The position numbers were made by a program, and so were the translations under genes. A stretch of 64,000 nt of DNA from Bacteroidia bacterium (lineage in GTDB: Bacteria; Bacteroidota; Bacteroidia; Flavobacteriales; Schleiferiaceae), in contig JAUHWL010000004.1 of NCBI GenBank assembly GCA_030424545.1, positions 62,001 through 126,000 of the forward strand. The letters run 5' to 3'. Each line of letters opens with the position of its first letter. The first letter of the stretch is position 1. Under the pieces are notes generated by a model. The model was given only the letters and a program-made list of their open reading frames with translations, was not told the origin of the DNA and did not search any database. This document shows, piece after piece, positions 34,431-42,808 of the stretch.

Positions 34431-35612
34431 ATGCTTAAAAAGTTAGCCATAGAATCTGCGCTGATAGTGCTGATTGTCATTCTGATTGCAAAGTTGGTGA
34501 GTTGGCTTCCTTTAAATTTAAGTGCGTTAAAACCATTAGAAAATTTGCTCAAGGGTTTTGACATGATGGATATATACTACTCGGTATTGCAGGATAAGGA
34601 AATGGCTTTTTGCAAAGACGTTGTTTTAATAAATATTGCTGATGCCAATAGAAGCGAAATTGCAGACCTGATTATGATATCCAGTTTTGGTAACCCAAAG
34701 GCCATTGGCGTAGATGTTTTGTTTGAAAAACGCAAGGATTCTTATACAGATTCTATTTTGGCCGATGTAATACGTGAAACTCCACAAGTAATTCTGGGAG
34801 CATTTTACCAAGATGGACTAGCAAGTTTAAAAACCAGTACAGATATTTTTAAAACTGCGTATGTTGGTTACACCAATTTTATTGGTACTGATGCACGGTA
34901 TTCTAATATTAGATATTTTAAACCTGTTTTAAATGTAGGCAATACAAGCTACAATTCATTTGCTGTTGCTTTGGCAAAAATGAGCAACACTGATGCTACC
35001 AACGAATTTTTAAACAGAAACAATGAAAACGAAATTATCAATTACATCGGCAATTACAATTCGTTTCTAAGTTTTGAAAAAGACGAAATATTAGAAGGCG
35101 AAGTAGATCCAGAATTGTTTCGAGATAAAGTAGTAATCATTGGTTTTTTAGGAAATACCATTGGAGATCAGCAAAACGTTGAAGATCGTTTTTTTACACC
35201 GTTAAACCCACAAATTAGTGGTAGATCAGTGCCAGATATGAACGGGATGGTATTACATGCCAATATTGTAAACATGATATTAAATAAAGATTGGATAAAC
35301 ACCACCGGAACTTTTTTAAAACAACTTATTGCTGGGGTAATCTTGTATTTACACATTTTGTTGTTCATGTTTTTAATCATCAAATGGAATCTCTATTTCG
35401 ATGCGCTTTCTATGGTTTTACAAATTATATCAACCCTGATTATTCTTCTTATTGTATATAATGTATATCACTATTTTAATTACAGAATTTATATTGCTAA
35501 CGCTTTGGTAGGAGTAGGTTTATCAGTAGAACTTCTTTTTGTGTACGAAGCTGTGGTACATACATTGTATAAAAAGTATAAAATCAAATCAGTACTAATT
35601 ACAGAGTCATGA
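34431..35612 (+). CDS. CHASE2-domain membrane sensor without an output domain
   Basis: This 393-residue protein has one N-terminal helix (ESALIVLIVILIAKLVSWL), an extracytoplasmic CHASE2 domain (about 40-280; FGNPKAIGVDVLFEKR and DPELFRDKVVIIGFLG) and three C-terminal membrane helices (about 290-370). CHASE2 is normally the input module of kinases, cyclases or Ser/Thr phosphatases, but this protein ends about 20 residues after the last helix. It must therefore signal through partners, most simply the caspase-like protein encoded one base upstream or the secreted protein encoded by the overlapping next gene. The role is inferred from domain and operon structure. Confidence 0.82.
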   Translation: MLKKLAIESALIVLIVILIAKLVSWLPLNLSALKPLENLLKGFDMMDIYYSVLQDKEMAFCKDVVLINIADANRSEIADLIMISSFGNPKAIGVDVLFEKRKDSYTDSILADVIRETPQVILGAFYQDGLASLKTSTDIFKTAYVGYTNFIGTDARYSNIRYFKPVLNVGNTSYNSFAVALAKMSNTDATNEFLNRNNENEIINYIGNYNSFLSFEKDEILEGEVDPELFRDKVVIIGFLGNTIGDQQNVEDRFFTPLNPQISGRSVPDMNGMVLHANIVNMILNKDWINTTGTFLKQLIAGVILYLHILLFMFLIIKWNLYFDALSMVLQIISTLIILLIVYNVYHYFNYRIYIANALVGVGLSVELLFVYEAVVHTLYKKYKIKSVLITES

Positions 35613-36397
35613 AAAATTTCCTTTTAACTATTTTCCTTTTTCTTTCTCAACTTCTTTTAGCCCAAGAGATTGGCGTTTATTATTTAGAAGGTACATGTAC
35701 CGCTAAAAAAGATGGCAAGACCATTTCATTAGCAAGAAATACCATTTTATCAAATGGTAGCCTAATTAATGTAGATGATGCATCTAAGATTATTTTGGTA
35801 AACGGAGAAAAAACAATAAGTATAAATACAAAAGGACAATACACTTTTGAAGATATATTATCAAAATTCAACTCATCTAAAAAGAATGTTTCTAACAAAT
35901 ACATACAGTATGTGTGGAATAAAATAAGAGAAAAAGAAGAAAGCAAAGACGATGAGGGCGATGGTAAAATGAATGTTTCAGGAATGGTAACAAGAGGAGA
36001 ACCAAGCGGTATTAAATTTCCAAAAGACTCTAGTATAATTATAAGCAGAACATTAAAGTTAACAATAGATAAAACCTTTGCTCCTGGCTTTTTATATATC
36101 TATAAAAAAAGTAGGTCATTATTGTTTATCCCAACAAAATCAGAAAATGTAACCCTTAATAAAGAAGAATTTAAAGAAATTAATGGTTGGTTTGGGATGG
36201 CTGTTTCTCTAAATCAAACGGCTCCAACAAACAATATTATCTATGCAAGGTGGGCCAATGACAGTGAAATAGAAACCGCCAATAACAAGTTACAAGAGTT
36301 ACTTATGGAATTATCTAACTACCCAAATACGGTGCAAGATGAGCTTATTGAAGCTTTTTTAGAATCAAACAATTATGTAAGCACTAGGGTAGATTAA
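35609..36397 (+). CDS. Secreted protein of unknown function in the caspase/CHASE2 operon
   Basis: This is a 262-residue protein with a signal peptide (LLTIFLFLSQLLLAQ). The following part has a FecR-like beta pattern: AKKDGKTISLARNTILSNG and SKIILVNGEKTISINTKGQY. A helical linker rich in Lys and Glu (about 95-120) leads to an unrecognised C-terminal domain containing GFLYIYKKSRSLLFIP, whose FLYIYKK strand is reminiscent of DUF4384-like folds, and a helical end. No catalytic motif is visible. Its ATG overlaps the CHASE2 stop (ATGA), so the three genes are translationally linked and it is likely a periplasmic partner of the other two. Confidence 0.65.
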   Translation: MKNFLLTIFLFLSQLLLAQEIGVYYLEGTCTAKKDGKTISLARNTILSNGSLINVDDASKIILVNGEKTISINTKGQYTFEDILSKFNSSKKNVSNKYIQYVWNKIREKEESKDDEGDGKMNVSGMVTRGEPSGIKFPKDSSIIISRTLKLTIDKTFAPGFLYIYKKSRSLLFIPTKSENVTLNKEEFKEINGWFGMAVSLNQTAPTNNIIYARWANDSEIETANNKLQELLMELSNYPNTVQDELIEAFLESNNYVSTRVD

Positions 36398-36531
36398 GTT
36401 AAGTGCCTGTAAATAAAAAGTTTAAAAAATTTTAGCGTTTAATTCTTTAGTTCAATTTGAAAAAGGTGAAAGAATAAAAAATGCGAAGAATTTTCTTTGT
36501 AAACAGGTGCTGAATTTGTTTAATGATTTTC

Positions 36532-36539
36532 TATATTTG
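36532..36539 (+). promoter_or_regulatory. -7 promoter element TATATTTG of the rpsF operon
   Basis: An exact TAnnTTTG match 29 bases before rpsF, in the 171-base gap after the caspase/CHASE2 operon. No gene is seen in the rest of that gap. Confidence 0.6.
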
Positions 36540-36568
36540 CCGCCCTAAAATAATTTATATAAATCATT

Positions 36569-36907
36569 ATGAATCAGTACGAAACCGTTTTCATTCTTAA
36601 TCCCGTCTTGTCTGATGATCAGATAAGGGAAACGGTTGATAAATTCACCGGCTATTTAGAAAGCCGCGGTGCTGAACTTATCAACAGAGAAAATTGGGGC
36701 TTAAAAAAGATGGCCTACCCAATTCAAAAAAAGAAAAGTGGCTTTTACAACTTTATCGAATTCACTGCGCCTACAGATGTAATTGATAACTATGAAGTTG
36801 AGTTAAAACGCGATGAGCGCATTATGCGATTCTTAACCGTGAAAAACGAAACGCATGCAATAGAGTATGCAGAAAAGAGACGCAAACGAGTAAAATCTAA
36901 CGCTTAA
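36569..36907 (+). CDS. rpsF: 30S ribosomal protein S6 (bS6)
   Basis: This 112-residue small-subunit protein binds beside S18 on the platform. Family blocks are [39 protein letters not shown] and [16 protein letters not shown]. The length is typical. It is the first gene of the conserved unit rpsF-rpsR-rplI, followed by rpsR after 12 bases. The priB/ssb gene found in this operon in proteobacteria is absent here. Confidence 0.97.
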   Translation: MNQYETVFILNPVLSDDQIRETVDKFTGYLESRGAELINRENWGLKKMAYPIQKKKSGFYNFIEFTAPTDVIDNYEVELKRDERIMRFLTVKNETHAIEYAEKRRKRVKSNA

Positions 36908-36919
36908 TCCAGAATCAAC

Positions 36920-37210
36920 ATGAGTATTATAGATCAAAATTCAAAGGCACAAAGCGAAATTCGTTATTTACAGCCTATCCAGATTGAAACTGGAAATCAA
37001 AAAAAATACTGTCGCTTCAAAAAGCTAGGTATTAAATATATCGATTATAAAGATCCTGACTTCTTAATGAGGTTTTTAAATGAGCAAGGAAAAATTCTTC
37101 CTCGCAGATTAACAGGAACTTCATTAAAATATCAACGCAAAGTATCTCAAGCCGTAAAGCGTGCACGCCACATCGCGTTGTTGCCTTACGTAGCAGATAA
37201 CCTTAAATAA
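36920..37210 (+). CDS. rpsR: 30S ribosomal protein S18 (bS18)
   Basis: A 96-residue partner of S6. The core [40 protein letters not shown] and [17 protein letters not shown] are diagnostic. The N-terminus is extended (about 25 residues before the core), as in many Bacteroidota. One cysteine remains in YCRF. It lies 12 bases after rpsF and 10 bases before rplI. Confidence 0.97.
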   Translation: MSIIDQNSKAQSEIRYLQPIQIETGNQKKYCRFKKLGIKYIDYKDPDFLMRFLNEQGKILPRRLTGTSLKYQRKVSQAVKRARHIALLPYVADNLK

Positions 37211-37220
37211 GAAGCACGAA

Positions 37221-37670
37221 ATGGAACTTATTTTAAAACAAGATGTAGAAAATCTAGGATTTAAAGACGATGTTGTAACGGTAAAAAACGGTTATGGTCG
37301 TAACTTTTTAATCCCTAGAGGAATGGCTGCAATGGCAACAGAATCAGCCAAGAAAGTATTAGCAGAAAACTTGCGCCAACGTGCACACAAAGAAGCTAAA
37401 TTAATAGCAGACGCTAATAAAACGTTAGAAAACCTTAAATCGGTTGAAGTAAAATTAGAAGCTAAAGTTGGACAAGGAAACAAATTATTTGGTTCTATGT
37501 CTAATGCAGATGTTGCAGCAAACCTTTTAGATAAAGGATTTGATATTGACAAACGCTTTATCCAAATTGTTGGAGGTACTGTAAAAGCTCTAGGTTCTTA
37601 CACGGCTAAAATCCGTCTTCACAGAGAGGTTAATACAGAAATTACATTTGAGGTTGTAGCTCAAAAATAA
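37221..37670 (+). CDS. rplI: 50S ribosomal protein L9 (bL9)
   Basis: A 149-residue protein with the N-terminal rRNA-binding domain MELILKQDVENLGFKDD and VKNGYGRNFLIPRGMA, a long connecting helix (about 45-75) and the C-terminal domain with GQGNKLFGSMSNADVAANL. The length and layout are normal. It ends the rpsF operon, closed by a strong terminator. Confidence 0.97.
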   Translation: MELILKQDVENLGFKDDVVTVKNGYGRNFLIPRGMAAMATESAKKVLAENLRQRAHKEAKLIADANKTLENLKSVEVKLEAKVGQGNKLFGSMSNADVAANLLDKGFDIDKRFIQIVGGTVKALGSYTAKIRLHREVNTEITFEVVAQK

Positions 37671-37704
37671 TTGATATAAAGCTTTGTTTATAAAGCGAAT
37701 GCAT

Positions 37705-37737
37705 AAAAGAGTCTCGTGTTTCGAGGCTCTTTTTTTT
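37705..37737 (+). terminator. Rho-independent terminator of the rpsF-rpsR-rplI operon
   Basis: A 12-bp stem with one G-T wobble (37705-37716 with 37722-37733), a five-base loop and a T-run follow rplI by 34 bases. Confidence 0.88.
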
Positions 37738-37763
37738 GATGTAGCATGGCATAGCTTTTCTGT

Positions 37764-37771
37764 TATCTTCG
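37764..37771 (+). promoter_or_regulatory. -7 promoter element TATCTTCG abutting the DHH gene
   Basis: A TAnnTTyG match that leaves seven bases to the ATG at 37779, immediately after the rplI terminator, so transcription would begin next to the start codon. Confidence 0.5.
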
Positions 37772-37778
37772 CGAGCCG

Positions 37779-38789
37779 ATGAAAGAAATTAGATTAGAAG
37801 GATTAAAACAGTTATTACTAGTGCCATCGCGCATTGTAATTACAAATCATGTAAACCCAGATGGCGATGCCATGGGTTCTGCACTTGGTCTTTCTGCAGC
37901 TTTAAAAGCACTTGGGCATAACGTTAAGGTAATTGTACCCAACGCATATCCAGAATTTTTAAATTGGTTGGCAGGCAATGATGAAGTAATCATCTTCGAG
38001 CAAAGTGAACAAACAGCAAGTGAGCTTATCGCGCAAGCCGATTTTATTTTTCACCTTGATTACAATGCATATTCTAGAGCAGGAAGTATGCAAGATGTTT
38101 TGCAAACAGCCCAAGCAAAACGCGTGCTTATAGATCATCATCAACAACCAGAAAGTTGGCCAGATTTTATTTATTCTGATGTGGCAATGAGTTCTACTTG
38201 CCAAATGATTTATGAGTTTTTAGCATTTAACAATTGGTTGCACCTTTTAAATAAAGATATTGGAGAATGCCTGTATACAGGTTTAATTACGGATACGGGT
38301 TCTTTTAGATTTTCTAGCACAAGCTCTAGAACGTTGAGGATTGCCGCAGATTTAATGGATCTTGGTGTTAAGCCTGAAAAAATTTACAGTAAAGTTTTTG
38401 ATAATAACTCGCCAGGAAGATTTAAGCTATTGGGTACAATGCTAGATAGCATGATTGTAGACGAGAAAAACAAAGCAGTTATTCTCTATTTATCGGCTCA
38501 AGATCAACTTAAAAACAATTACAAAAAAGGCGATAGCGAAGGCTTTGTTAATTATGGCCTTAGCATTGTAGATACCGAGATATCGGTGTTTTTAAGAGAA
38601 GATAAAGACATGATAAAAGTTTCTTTACGCAGCAAAGGCAGAATAGATGTAAATAAACTGAGTAGAGCAAAATTTAATGGTGGCGGACACGTTAATGCTG
38701 CCGGAGGTATGCTAACCATGAAATTAGACGAAGCCATCAATCATGCAAAAATGGCGGTACAAGAAAAAGAGCAATTCTTACAAGGATGA
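37779..38789 (+). CDS. DHH-family phosphoesterase (NrnA-like oligoribonuclease/pAp phosphatase)
   Basis: This 336-residue cytoplasmic Mn-dependent phosphoesterase is expected to degrade nanoRNA or 3'-phosphoadenosine 5'-phosphate, as NrnA does. DHH metal motifs are visible: VITNHVNPDGDAMGSALGL, FHLDYNAYSRAG and the eponymous LIDHHQQPESWPDF. The C-terminal DHHA1 domain ends with FNGGGHVNAAGGM. Its stop overlaps the GldI-like gene by ATGA. The DHH-gldI pair is known from gliding flavobacteria such as Flavobacterium johnsoniae, so the pairing supports the identity of the next gene. Confidence 0.93.
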   Translation: MKEIRLEGLKQLLLVPSRIVITNHVNPDGDAMGSALGLSAALKALGHNVKVIVPNAYPEFLNWLAGNDEVIIFEQSEQTASELIAQADFIFHLDYNAYSRAGSMQDVLQTAQAKRVLIDHHQQPESWPDFIYSDVAMSSTCQMIYEFLAFNNWLHLLNKDIGECLYTGLITDTGSFRFSSTSSRTLRIAADLMDLGVKPEKIYSKVFDNNSPGRFKLLGTMLDSMIVDEKNKAVILYLSAQDQLKNNYKKGDSEGFVNYGLSIVDTEISVFLREDKDMIKVSLRSKGRIDVNKLSRAKFNGGGHVNAAGGMLTMKLDEAINHAKMAVQEKEQFLQG

Positions 38790-39331
38790 TTGGTAAACTA
38801 GTAACATATACGTTGTTCTTCACTTGCCTGGTTTTATCGGGTTGTAGTCAGGCGCAGTCTAGCCAACCAAGTAACTCTTCTCAGCAAGTTTCGCCAGAAG
38901 AAAGAATGATAGAACAGAACAAAGCATTTTTAAAACAAGAGCGTGAGCAAATAAATAAGTTCATTAAAGAAAACAACTTTACAATGCAGCGTACGGGAAG
39001 TGGGTTGTATTACATGCCCATTTCAACTTCCGAAATGGAACCTAAAACCCCTATTAAAGAAGGCGATAAAATAGAATACAATTACAGAATTTCTTTGCTT
39101 GATGGCACTCCAGTAAAAAATTCTATAGACAATGGTGCACGTACCATTTTGGTAGGAACAGACCAAGTAGAAATAGGGTTGCACGAAGCCTTTTTGTTAA
39201 TGAATATAGGAGACAAAACCATGTTTATTTTTCCGGCACACTTAGCGCATGGCCTTGCTGGTAATATGGATAATGTGCCGCCTAGAAGTACGCTTATTTA
39301 CGAATTAGAACCTTTTAATAAACTCAATTAA
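38786..39331 (+). CDS. gldI: GldI-like FKBP-type peptidyl-prolyl isomerase lipoprotein
   Basis: This 181-residue lipoprotein (LVLSGC, lipid on Cys20) has a C-terminal FKBP domain (about 85-178) with IEYNYRISLLDGTPV, EIGLHEAFLLMNIGDKTMF and FPAHLAHG. GldI of gliding flavobacteria is a lipoprotein of this layout encoded beside the same DHH gene, and is needed for gliding and T9SS function. The assignment rests on architecture and gene order; divergence from the F. johnsoniae protein cannot be measured here. It overlaps the DHH gene and is followed by three dual-immunophilin genes. Confidence 0.7.
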   Translation: MIGKLVTYTLFFTCLVLSGCSQAQSSQPSNSSQQVSPEERMIEQNKAFLKQEREQINKFIKENNFTMQRTGSGLYYMPISTSEMEPKTPIKEGDKIEYNYRISLLDGTPVKNSIDNGARTILVGTDQVEIGLHEAFLLMNIGDKTMFIFPAHLAHGLAGNMDNVPPRSTLIYELEPFNKLN

Positions 39332-39336
39332 TACAA

Positions 39337-40494
39337 ATGAAAAGAATAAAATTATTTATAGCTGCAGCTTTTATTTTATCAAGTTTTATTGCAACTGCTG
39401 GAGGTAAAAAAATAGAAGTTAACGGAGAGAAAATTGTTGTAGAAGACGGTATTTACGGAAAGTTTGAAACAACTTTGGGCGATATATTAATTCAATTTAG
39501 TATTGATAAAGCGCCAATGACAGCGGCAAACTTTATACTACTTGCCGAAGGTAAAATGCCTGGTGCAGACGAAAAATATAAAGATGTGCCTTATTACAAC
39601 GGTTTAACGTTTCACCGTGTAATTCCTAATTTCATGATTCAAGGTGGAGACCCTGAAGGAAACGGACAAGGGGGCCCTGGTTATGAATTTCCGAACGAAA
39701 CGCATGAAGATTTAAGTCACAGCAAAGGAGTTATTTCTATGGCCAATGCTGGGCCAAATACCAATGGTAGCCAGTTTTTTATAACTGTAGCCGAAACAAA
39801 ACAATTAGATGGGTCTTACAGTGTTTTTGGTCATGTAATTGAAGGGCAAGATGTTGCAGATTCAATCTCCAACGTTGCCAGAAATAAAAGCGATAAACCT
39901 GAAGTACCTGTTGTAATGAATACGGTAACCATTGTACGTGTGGGTAAAGAGTTTAAGTCTTGGGATGCTGTAGCTGCATTTACTGCCGGTAAAGCGGCTT
40001 ATGAAGCAGAAGTAGCTATGCTTGAAGAAAAAAGAATTAAAGAGCAGCAAGAAGCGTTAGAGAAATCTAAACAAATGGTAGTAGAATTTAAGCAAAAATA
40101 CCCTGAGGCAAAAACTTCGCCAACTGGCTTAATGTATGTTATTGAAAGCATTGGTGAAGGTGAAAAACCTGCAAATGGTACGAATGTAAACGTGCATTAT
40201 GCGGGATATTTTGCCGATGGAAAACTGTTTGATACAAGCATTAAATCTTTGGCGCAAGAAACAGGAACGTACAATCCACAACGCGAACCATATAGCCCTA
40301 TGGCTATTCCTTACGGACCAGAAGCACAGCTTATTCCTGGGTTTAAAGAAGGGCTAGCGTTGTTAAACGTTGGTGGAAAGGCTAAGCTTATAATTCCTCC
40401 AAGTTTGGCATACGGTGAGCAAGGTGCTGGCGGTATTATTCCTCCACACGCTTGGTTAATTTTTGATATTGAATTAGTAGATATTGCCAAGTAA
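39337..40494 (+). CDS. Cyclophilin-FKBP fusion peptidyl-prolyl isomerase 1, exported
   Basis: This is a 385-residue dual immunophilin with a cleavable signal peptide (AAAFILSSFIATAGG). The cyclophilin domain (about 36-205) has LTFHRVIPNFMIQGGDPEG and NTNGSQFFITVAETKQLDG, with the catalytic Arg of FHRV present. A charged helical linker (about 215-260) joins it to an FKBP domain (about 265-385) with VNVHYAGYFADGKLFDTS, PGFKEGLALLNVGGKAKLII and PHAWLIFDIELV. It should assist folding in the periplasm. It starts five bases after the GldI-like gene, and a close paralogue follows. Confidence 0.93.
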   Translation: MKRIKLFIAAAFILSSFIATAGGKKIEVNGEKIVVEDGIYGKFETTLGDILIQFSIDKAPMTAANFILLAEGKMPGADEKYKDVPYYNGLTFHRVIPNFMIQGGDPEGNGQGGPGYEFPNETHEDLSHSKGVISMANAGPNTNGSQFFITVAETKQLDGSYSVFGHVIEGQDVADSISNVARNKSDKPEVPVVMNTVTIVRVGKEFKSWDAVAAFTAGKAAYEAEVAMLEEKRIKEQQEALEKSKQMVVEFKQKYPEAKTSPTGLMYVIESIGEGEKPANGTNVNVHYAGYFADGKLFDTSIKSLAQETGTYNPQREPYSPMAIPYGPEAQLIPGFKEGLALLNVGGKAKLIIPPSLAYGEQGAGGIIPPHAWLIFDIELVDIAK

Positions 40495-40524
40495 AGTCTA
40501 TTGGCAAGTAATTAATTAGACTTT
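40493..40524. repeat. 8-bp inverted repeat between the first two immunophilin genes
   Basis: AAAGTCTA (40493-40500) and TAGACTTT (40517-40524) can form a stem with a 16-base loop right after the first fusion gene. The T-run after it is weak, so it may protect the mRNA end rather than terminate. Confidence 0.35.
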
Positions 40525-40562
40525 AACAATTTATATATACACTTTAAAGTAAGAAAACAGGA

Positions 40563-41714
40563 ATGAAAAAAGTTGGATTATTGGCGGCCTTTGCCATAGC
40601 AATTGTAAGTTTTACATCATGCACCAAAAAGGTAGAAATTAATGGCGAAAAAGTTGAGTTAGAAGATGGCATCTATGCCAAGTTTCAAACGTCTATGGGA
40701 GATATTTTGGTAGAGTTAAATACCGAATTGGCACCAATGACAGCAGCAAACTTTATGCTTTTGGCAGACGGTTCTATGCCCGAAATAACAGATAGCTTAC
40801 AAGGAAAACCATATTTTGATGGATTGACATTTCACCGTGTAATTCCAGATTTTATGATTCAAGGTGGAGACCCTCAAGGTAACGGTATGGGTGGCCCAGG
40901 TTATCAATTTCCAAACGAAGTAAACCCTGAATTATCGCACGATAAAGGCGTAATTTCTATGGCTAATTCTGGTCCTCACACCAACGGAAGCCAGTTTTTT
41001 ATCACCGTTGCAGAAACCAAACAATTAGATGGTGGTTACAGCGTATTTGGTAAAGTTTTAGAAGGGCAAAGCGTTGCAGATTCTATTTCGATGGTAGAAA
41101 AAAACCAAGGCGATGCACCTGCAGTACCTGTTGTTATGGAAAAAGTTACCATTATTAAAGTGGGTAGCGATTACAATAACTGGGATGCTTTAGCTGCCTT
41201 TAACAGAGGTAAAGAAGATTTTGAAGCTGCACAAGCAGAAGAAATTGCAAGAAGAGCAGAAGCAGAAGAGCAAGCACGTGTACAAGCCGAAGCCCTTAGC
41301 ATTGAAATGTTAGAAAAATATCCTGATGCACAAACCTCTGCAACTGGTTTAATGTATGTTATAGAAACTGTTGGTAATGGTCCTAAACCTGCCAATGGCG
41401 ATAACGTAAACATTCACTACGCAGGTTATTTTGCCGATGGAATTATGTTTGACACAAGCATTAAAGAACTTGCCGAAGCAAACGGAATGTACAACCCACA
41501 GCGCGAGCCTTATTCTCCAATGCCTGTACCATACGGTCCAGAAGCTCAATTAATTCCTGGATTTAAAGAAGGCGTTTCTTTGCTAAACGTTGGCGGAAAA
41601 GCCAAGTTGATTATCCCCCCACATTTGGCTTATGGCGCACAAGGTGCTGGAGAAGTTATTCCTCCACACGCTTGGTTAATTTTTGATATAGAACTCGTAA
41701 ACATTGTTAAATAA
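40563..41714 (+). CDS. Cyclophilin-FKBP fusion peptidyl-prolyl isomerase 2, lipoprotein
   Basis: This 383-residue paralogue of the preceding gene is nearly colinear with it from residue 25 on, but has a lipoprotein signal (AIVSFTSC, lipid on Cys20), so it is tied to a membrane. The cyclophilin domain has LTFHRVIPDFMIQGGDPQG and NGSQFFITVAETKQLDGGY; the linker is Ala/Glu-rich (about 215-250); and the FKBP domain has VNIHYAGYFADGIMFDTS and PHAWLIFDIELVNI. The 68-base gap before it contains an inverted repeat, so it may be transcribed separately from its neighbour. The next fusion gene begins one base after its stop. Confidence 0.93.
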   Translation: MKKVGLLAAFAIAIVSFTSCTKKVEINGEKVELEDGIYAKFQTSMGDILVELNTELAPMTAANFMLLADGSMPEITDSLQGKPYFDGLTFHRVIPDFMIQGGDPQGNGMGGPGYQFPNEVNPELSHDKGVISMANSGPHTNGSQFFITVAETKQLDGGYSVFGKVLEGQSVADSISMVEKNQGDAPAVPVVMEKVTIIKVGSDYNNWDALAAFNRGKEDFEAAQAEEIARRAEAEEQARVQAEALSIEMLEKYPDAQTSATGLMYVIETVGNGPKPANGDNVNIHYAGYFADGIMFDTSIKELAEANGMYNPQREPYSPMPVPYGPEAQLIPGFKEGVSLLNVGGKAKLIIPPHLAYGAQGAGEVIPPHAWLIFDIELVNIVK

Positions 41715-41715
41715 G

Positions 41716-42648
41716 ATGAAAGACGGTTTATACGCAAAATTTGTTACCTCTAAAGGTGACATACTAGTAAACTTAGAATTTGAAAAAACCCCGATGACAG
41801 TGGGAAACTTTGTTGGCCTAGCTGAGGGAAAATTTGAAAACACCGCTTCTGATAAAGGCGTACCTTATTATGATGGCCTTAAATTTCATAGAGTTATAGA
41901 AAATTTTATGATTCAAGGTGGATGTCCAGACGGAAGAGGAACGGGCGGTCCGGGTTACCAGTTTGCCGATGAATTTGATAAAACTTTACGCCACAGTGGC
42001 CCTGGAGTTTTATCTATGGCAAATGCAGGCCCTGGAACCAACGGAAGCCAGTTTTTTATTACACATACAGCAACAGATTGGTTAGATGATAAGCACACTG
42101 TTTTTGGTAATGTTATAGAAGGACAAGACGTTGTAGATAAAATTGCACAAGACGATAAAATTGAAAAATTAGAAATTTTACGTGTTGGTGCCGCTGCAGA
42201 AGGTTTCGATCCAAAAAATGCTTTTGATGCAGGTATGGAAGAGCAGCGTAAAGCAGCCGAAGAAGCAGCTAAAGCTCAAGAAGAAAAAATTGCTTCGATG
42301 ACTAAGAATGCTACAAAAACCAATTCTGGTTTGATGTACGAAATCTTAGAAAAAGGCAACGGACCAAAGCCAACCAAAGGACAACAAGTAAGCGTACATT
42401 ACGCTGGCTTTTTGCTAGATGGCCTTAAGTTCGATTCTTCTTTTGACCGTAACGATCCAATTACCATTGCTATTGGTACCGGACAAGTAATTCGCGGTTG
42501 GGACGAAGGCATAATGTTGTTGAATGAAGGCAGCAAAGCAAGATTTATTATTCCTTCTAATTTAGGTTATGGCCCTCAAGGCGCAGGTGGTATTATCCCT
42601 CCTAATGCAACCTTAATTTTTGAAGTTCAATTGGTGAAGGTTCACTAA
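41716..42648 (+). CDS. Cyclophilin-FKBP fusion peptidyl-prolyl isomerase 3, cytoplasmic
   Basis: This is a 310-residue third member of the tandem array, without any signal peptide, so it should be cytoplasmic. The cyclophilin domain (about 5-160) has LKFHRVIENFMIQGGCPDG, with Cys in place of the Asp seen in the other two copies, and GTNGSQFFITHTATDWLDD, closer to stand-alone cyclophilins. The FKBP domain (about 215-310) has VSVHYAGFLLDGLKFDSSF and IRGWDEGIMLLNEGSKARF. The start is the ATG one base after the preceding stop; an earlier TTG overlapping that gene is unlikely. A terminator follows. Confidence 0.93.
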   Translation: MKDGLYAKFVTSKGDILVNLEFEKTPMTVGNFVGLAEGKFENTASDKGVPYYDGLKFHRVIENFMIQGGCPDGRGTGGPGYQFADEFDKTLRHSGPGVLSMANAGPGTNGSQFFITHTATDWLDDKHTVFGNVIEGQDVVDKIAQDDKIEKLEILRVGAAAEGFDPKNAFDAGMEEQRKAAEEAAKAQEEKIASMTKNATKTNSGLMYEILEKGNGPKPTKGQQVSVHYAGFLLDGLKFDSSFDRNDPITIAIGTGQVIRGWDEGIMLLNEGSKARFIIPSNLGYGPQGAGGIIPPNATLIFEVQLVKVH

Positions 42649-42667
42649 TTTACACATAATTGTTTTT

Positions 42668-42704
42668 AAAAAAGCCTGATAGATTTATTCATCAGGCTTT
42701 TTTT
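42668..42704 (+). terminator. Rho-independent terminator of the immunophilin cluster
   Basis: A 13-bp perfect stem (42668-42680 with 42691-42703) with a 10-base loop and T-run, 19 bases after the third fusion gene. The rest of the 160-base gap to creD shows no gene. Confidence 0.86.
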
Positions 42705-42808
42705 ATATGTGTCATCTGCAAATCAATTCACAATTTTTTAACGCCATCAAACTCAATCTTCAAGAAGGAATTACCGTTGTAAAACTTCATTTATAACTCA
42801 AAACTAAC

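Noticed and set aside
36398-36568. Small gene in the gap before rpsF
   Set aside because: No frame with a start and plausible composition was found; the gap is explained by the rpsF promoter and leader.
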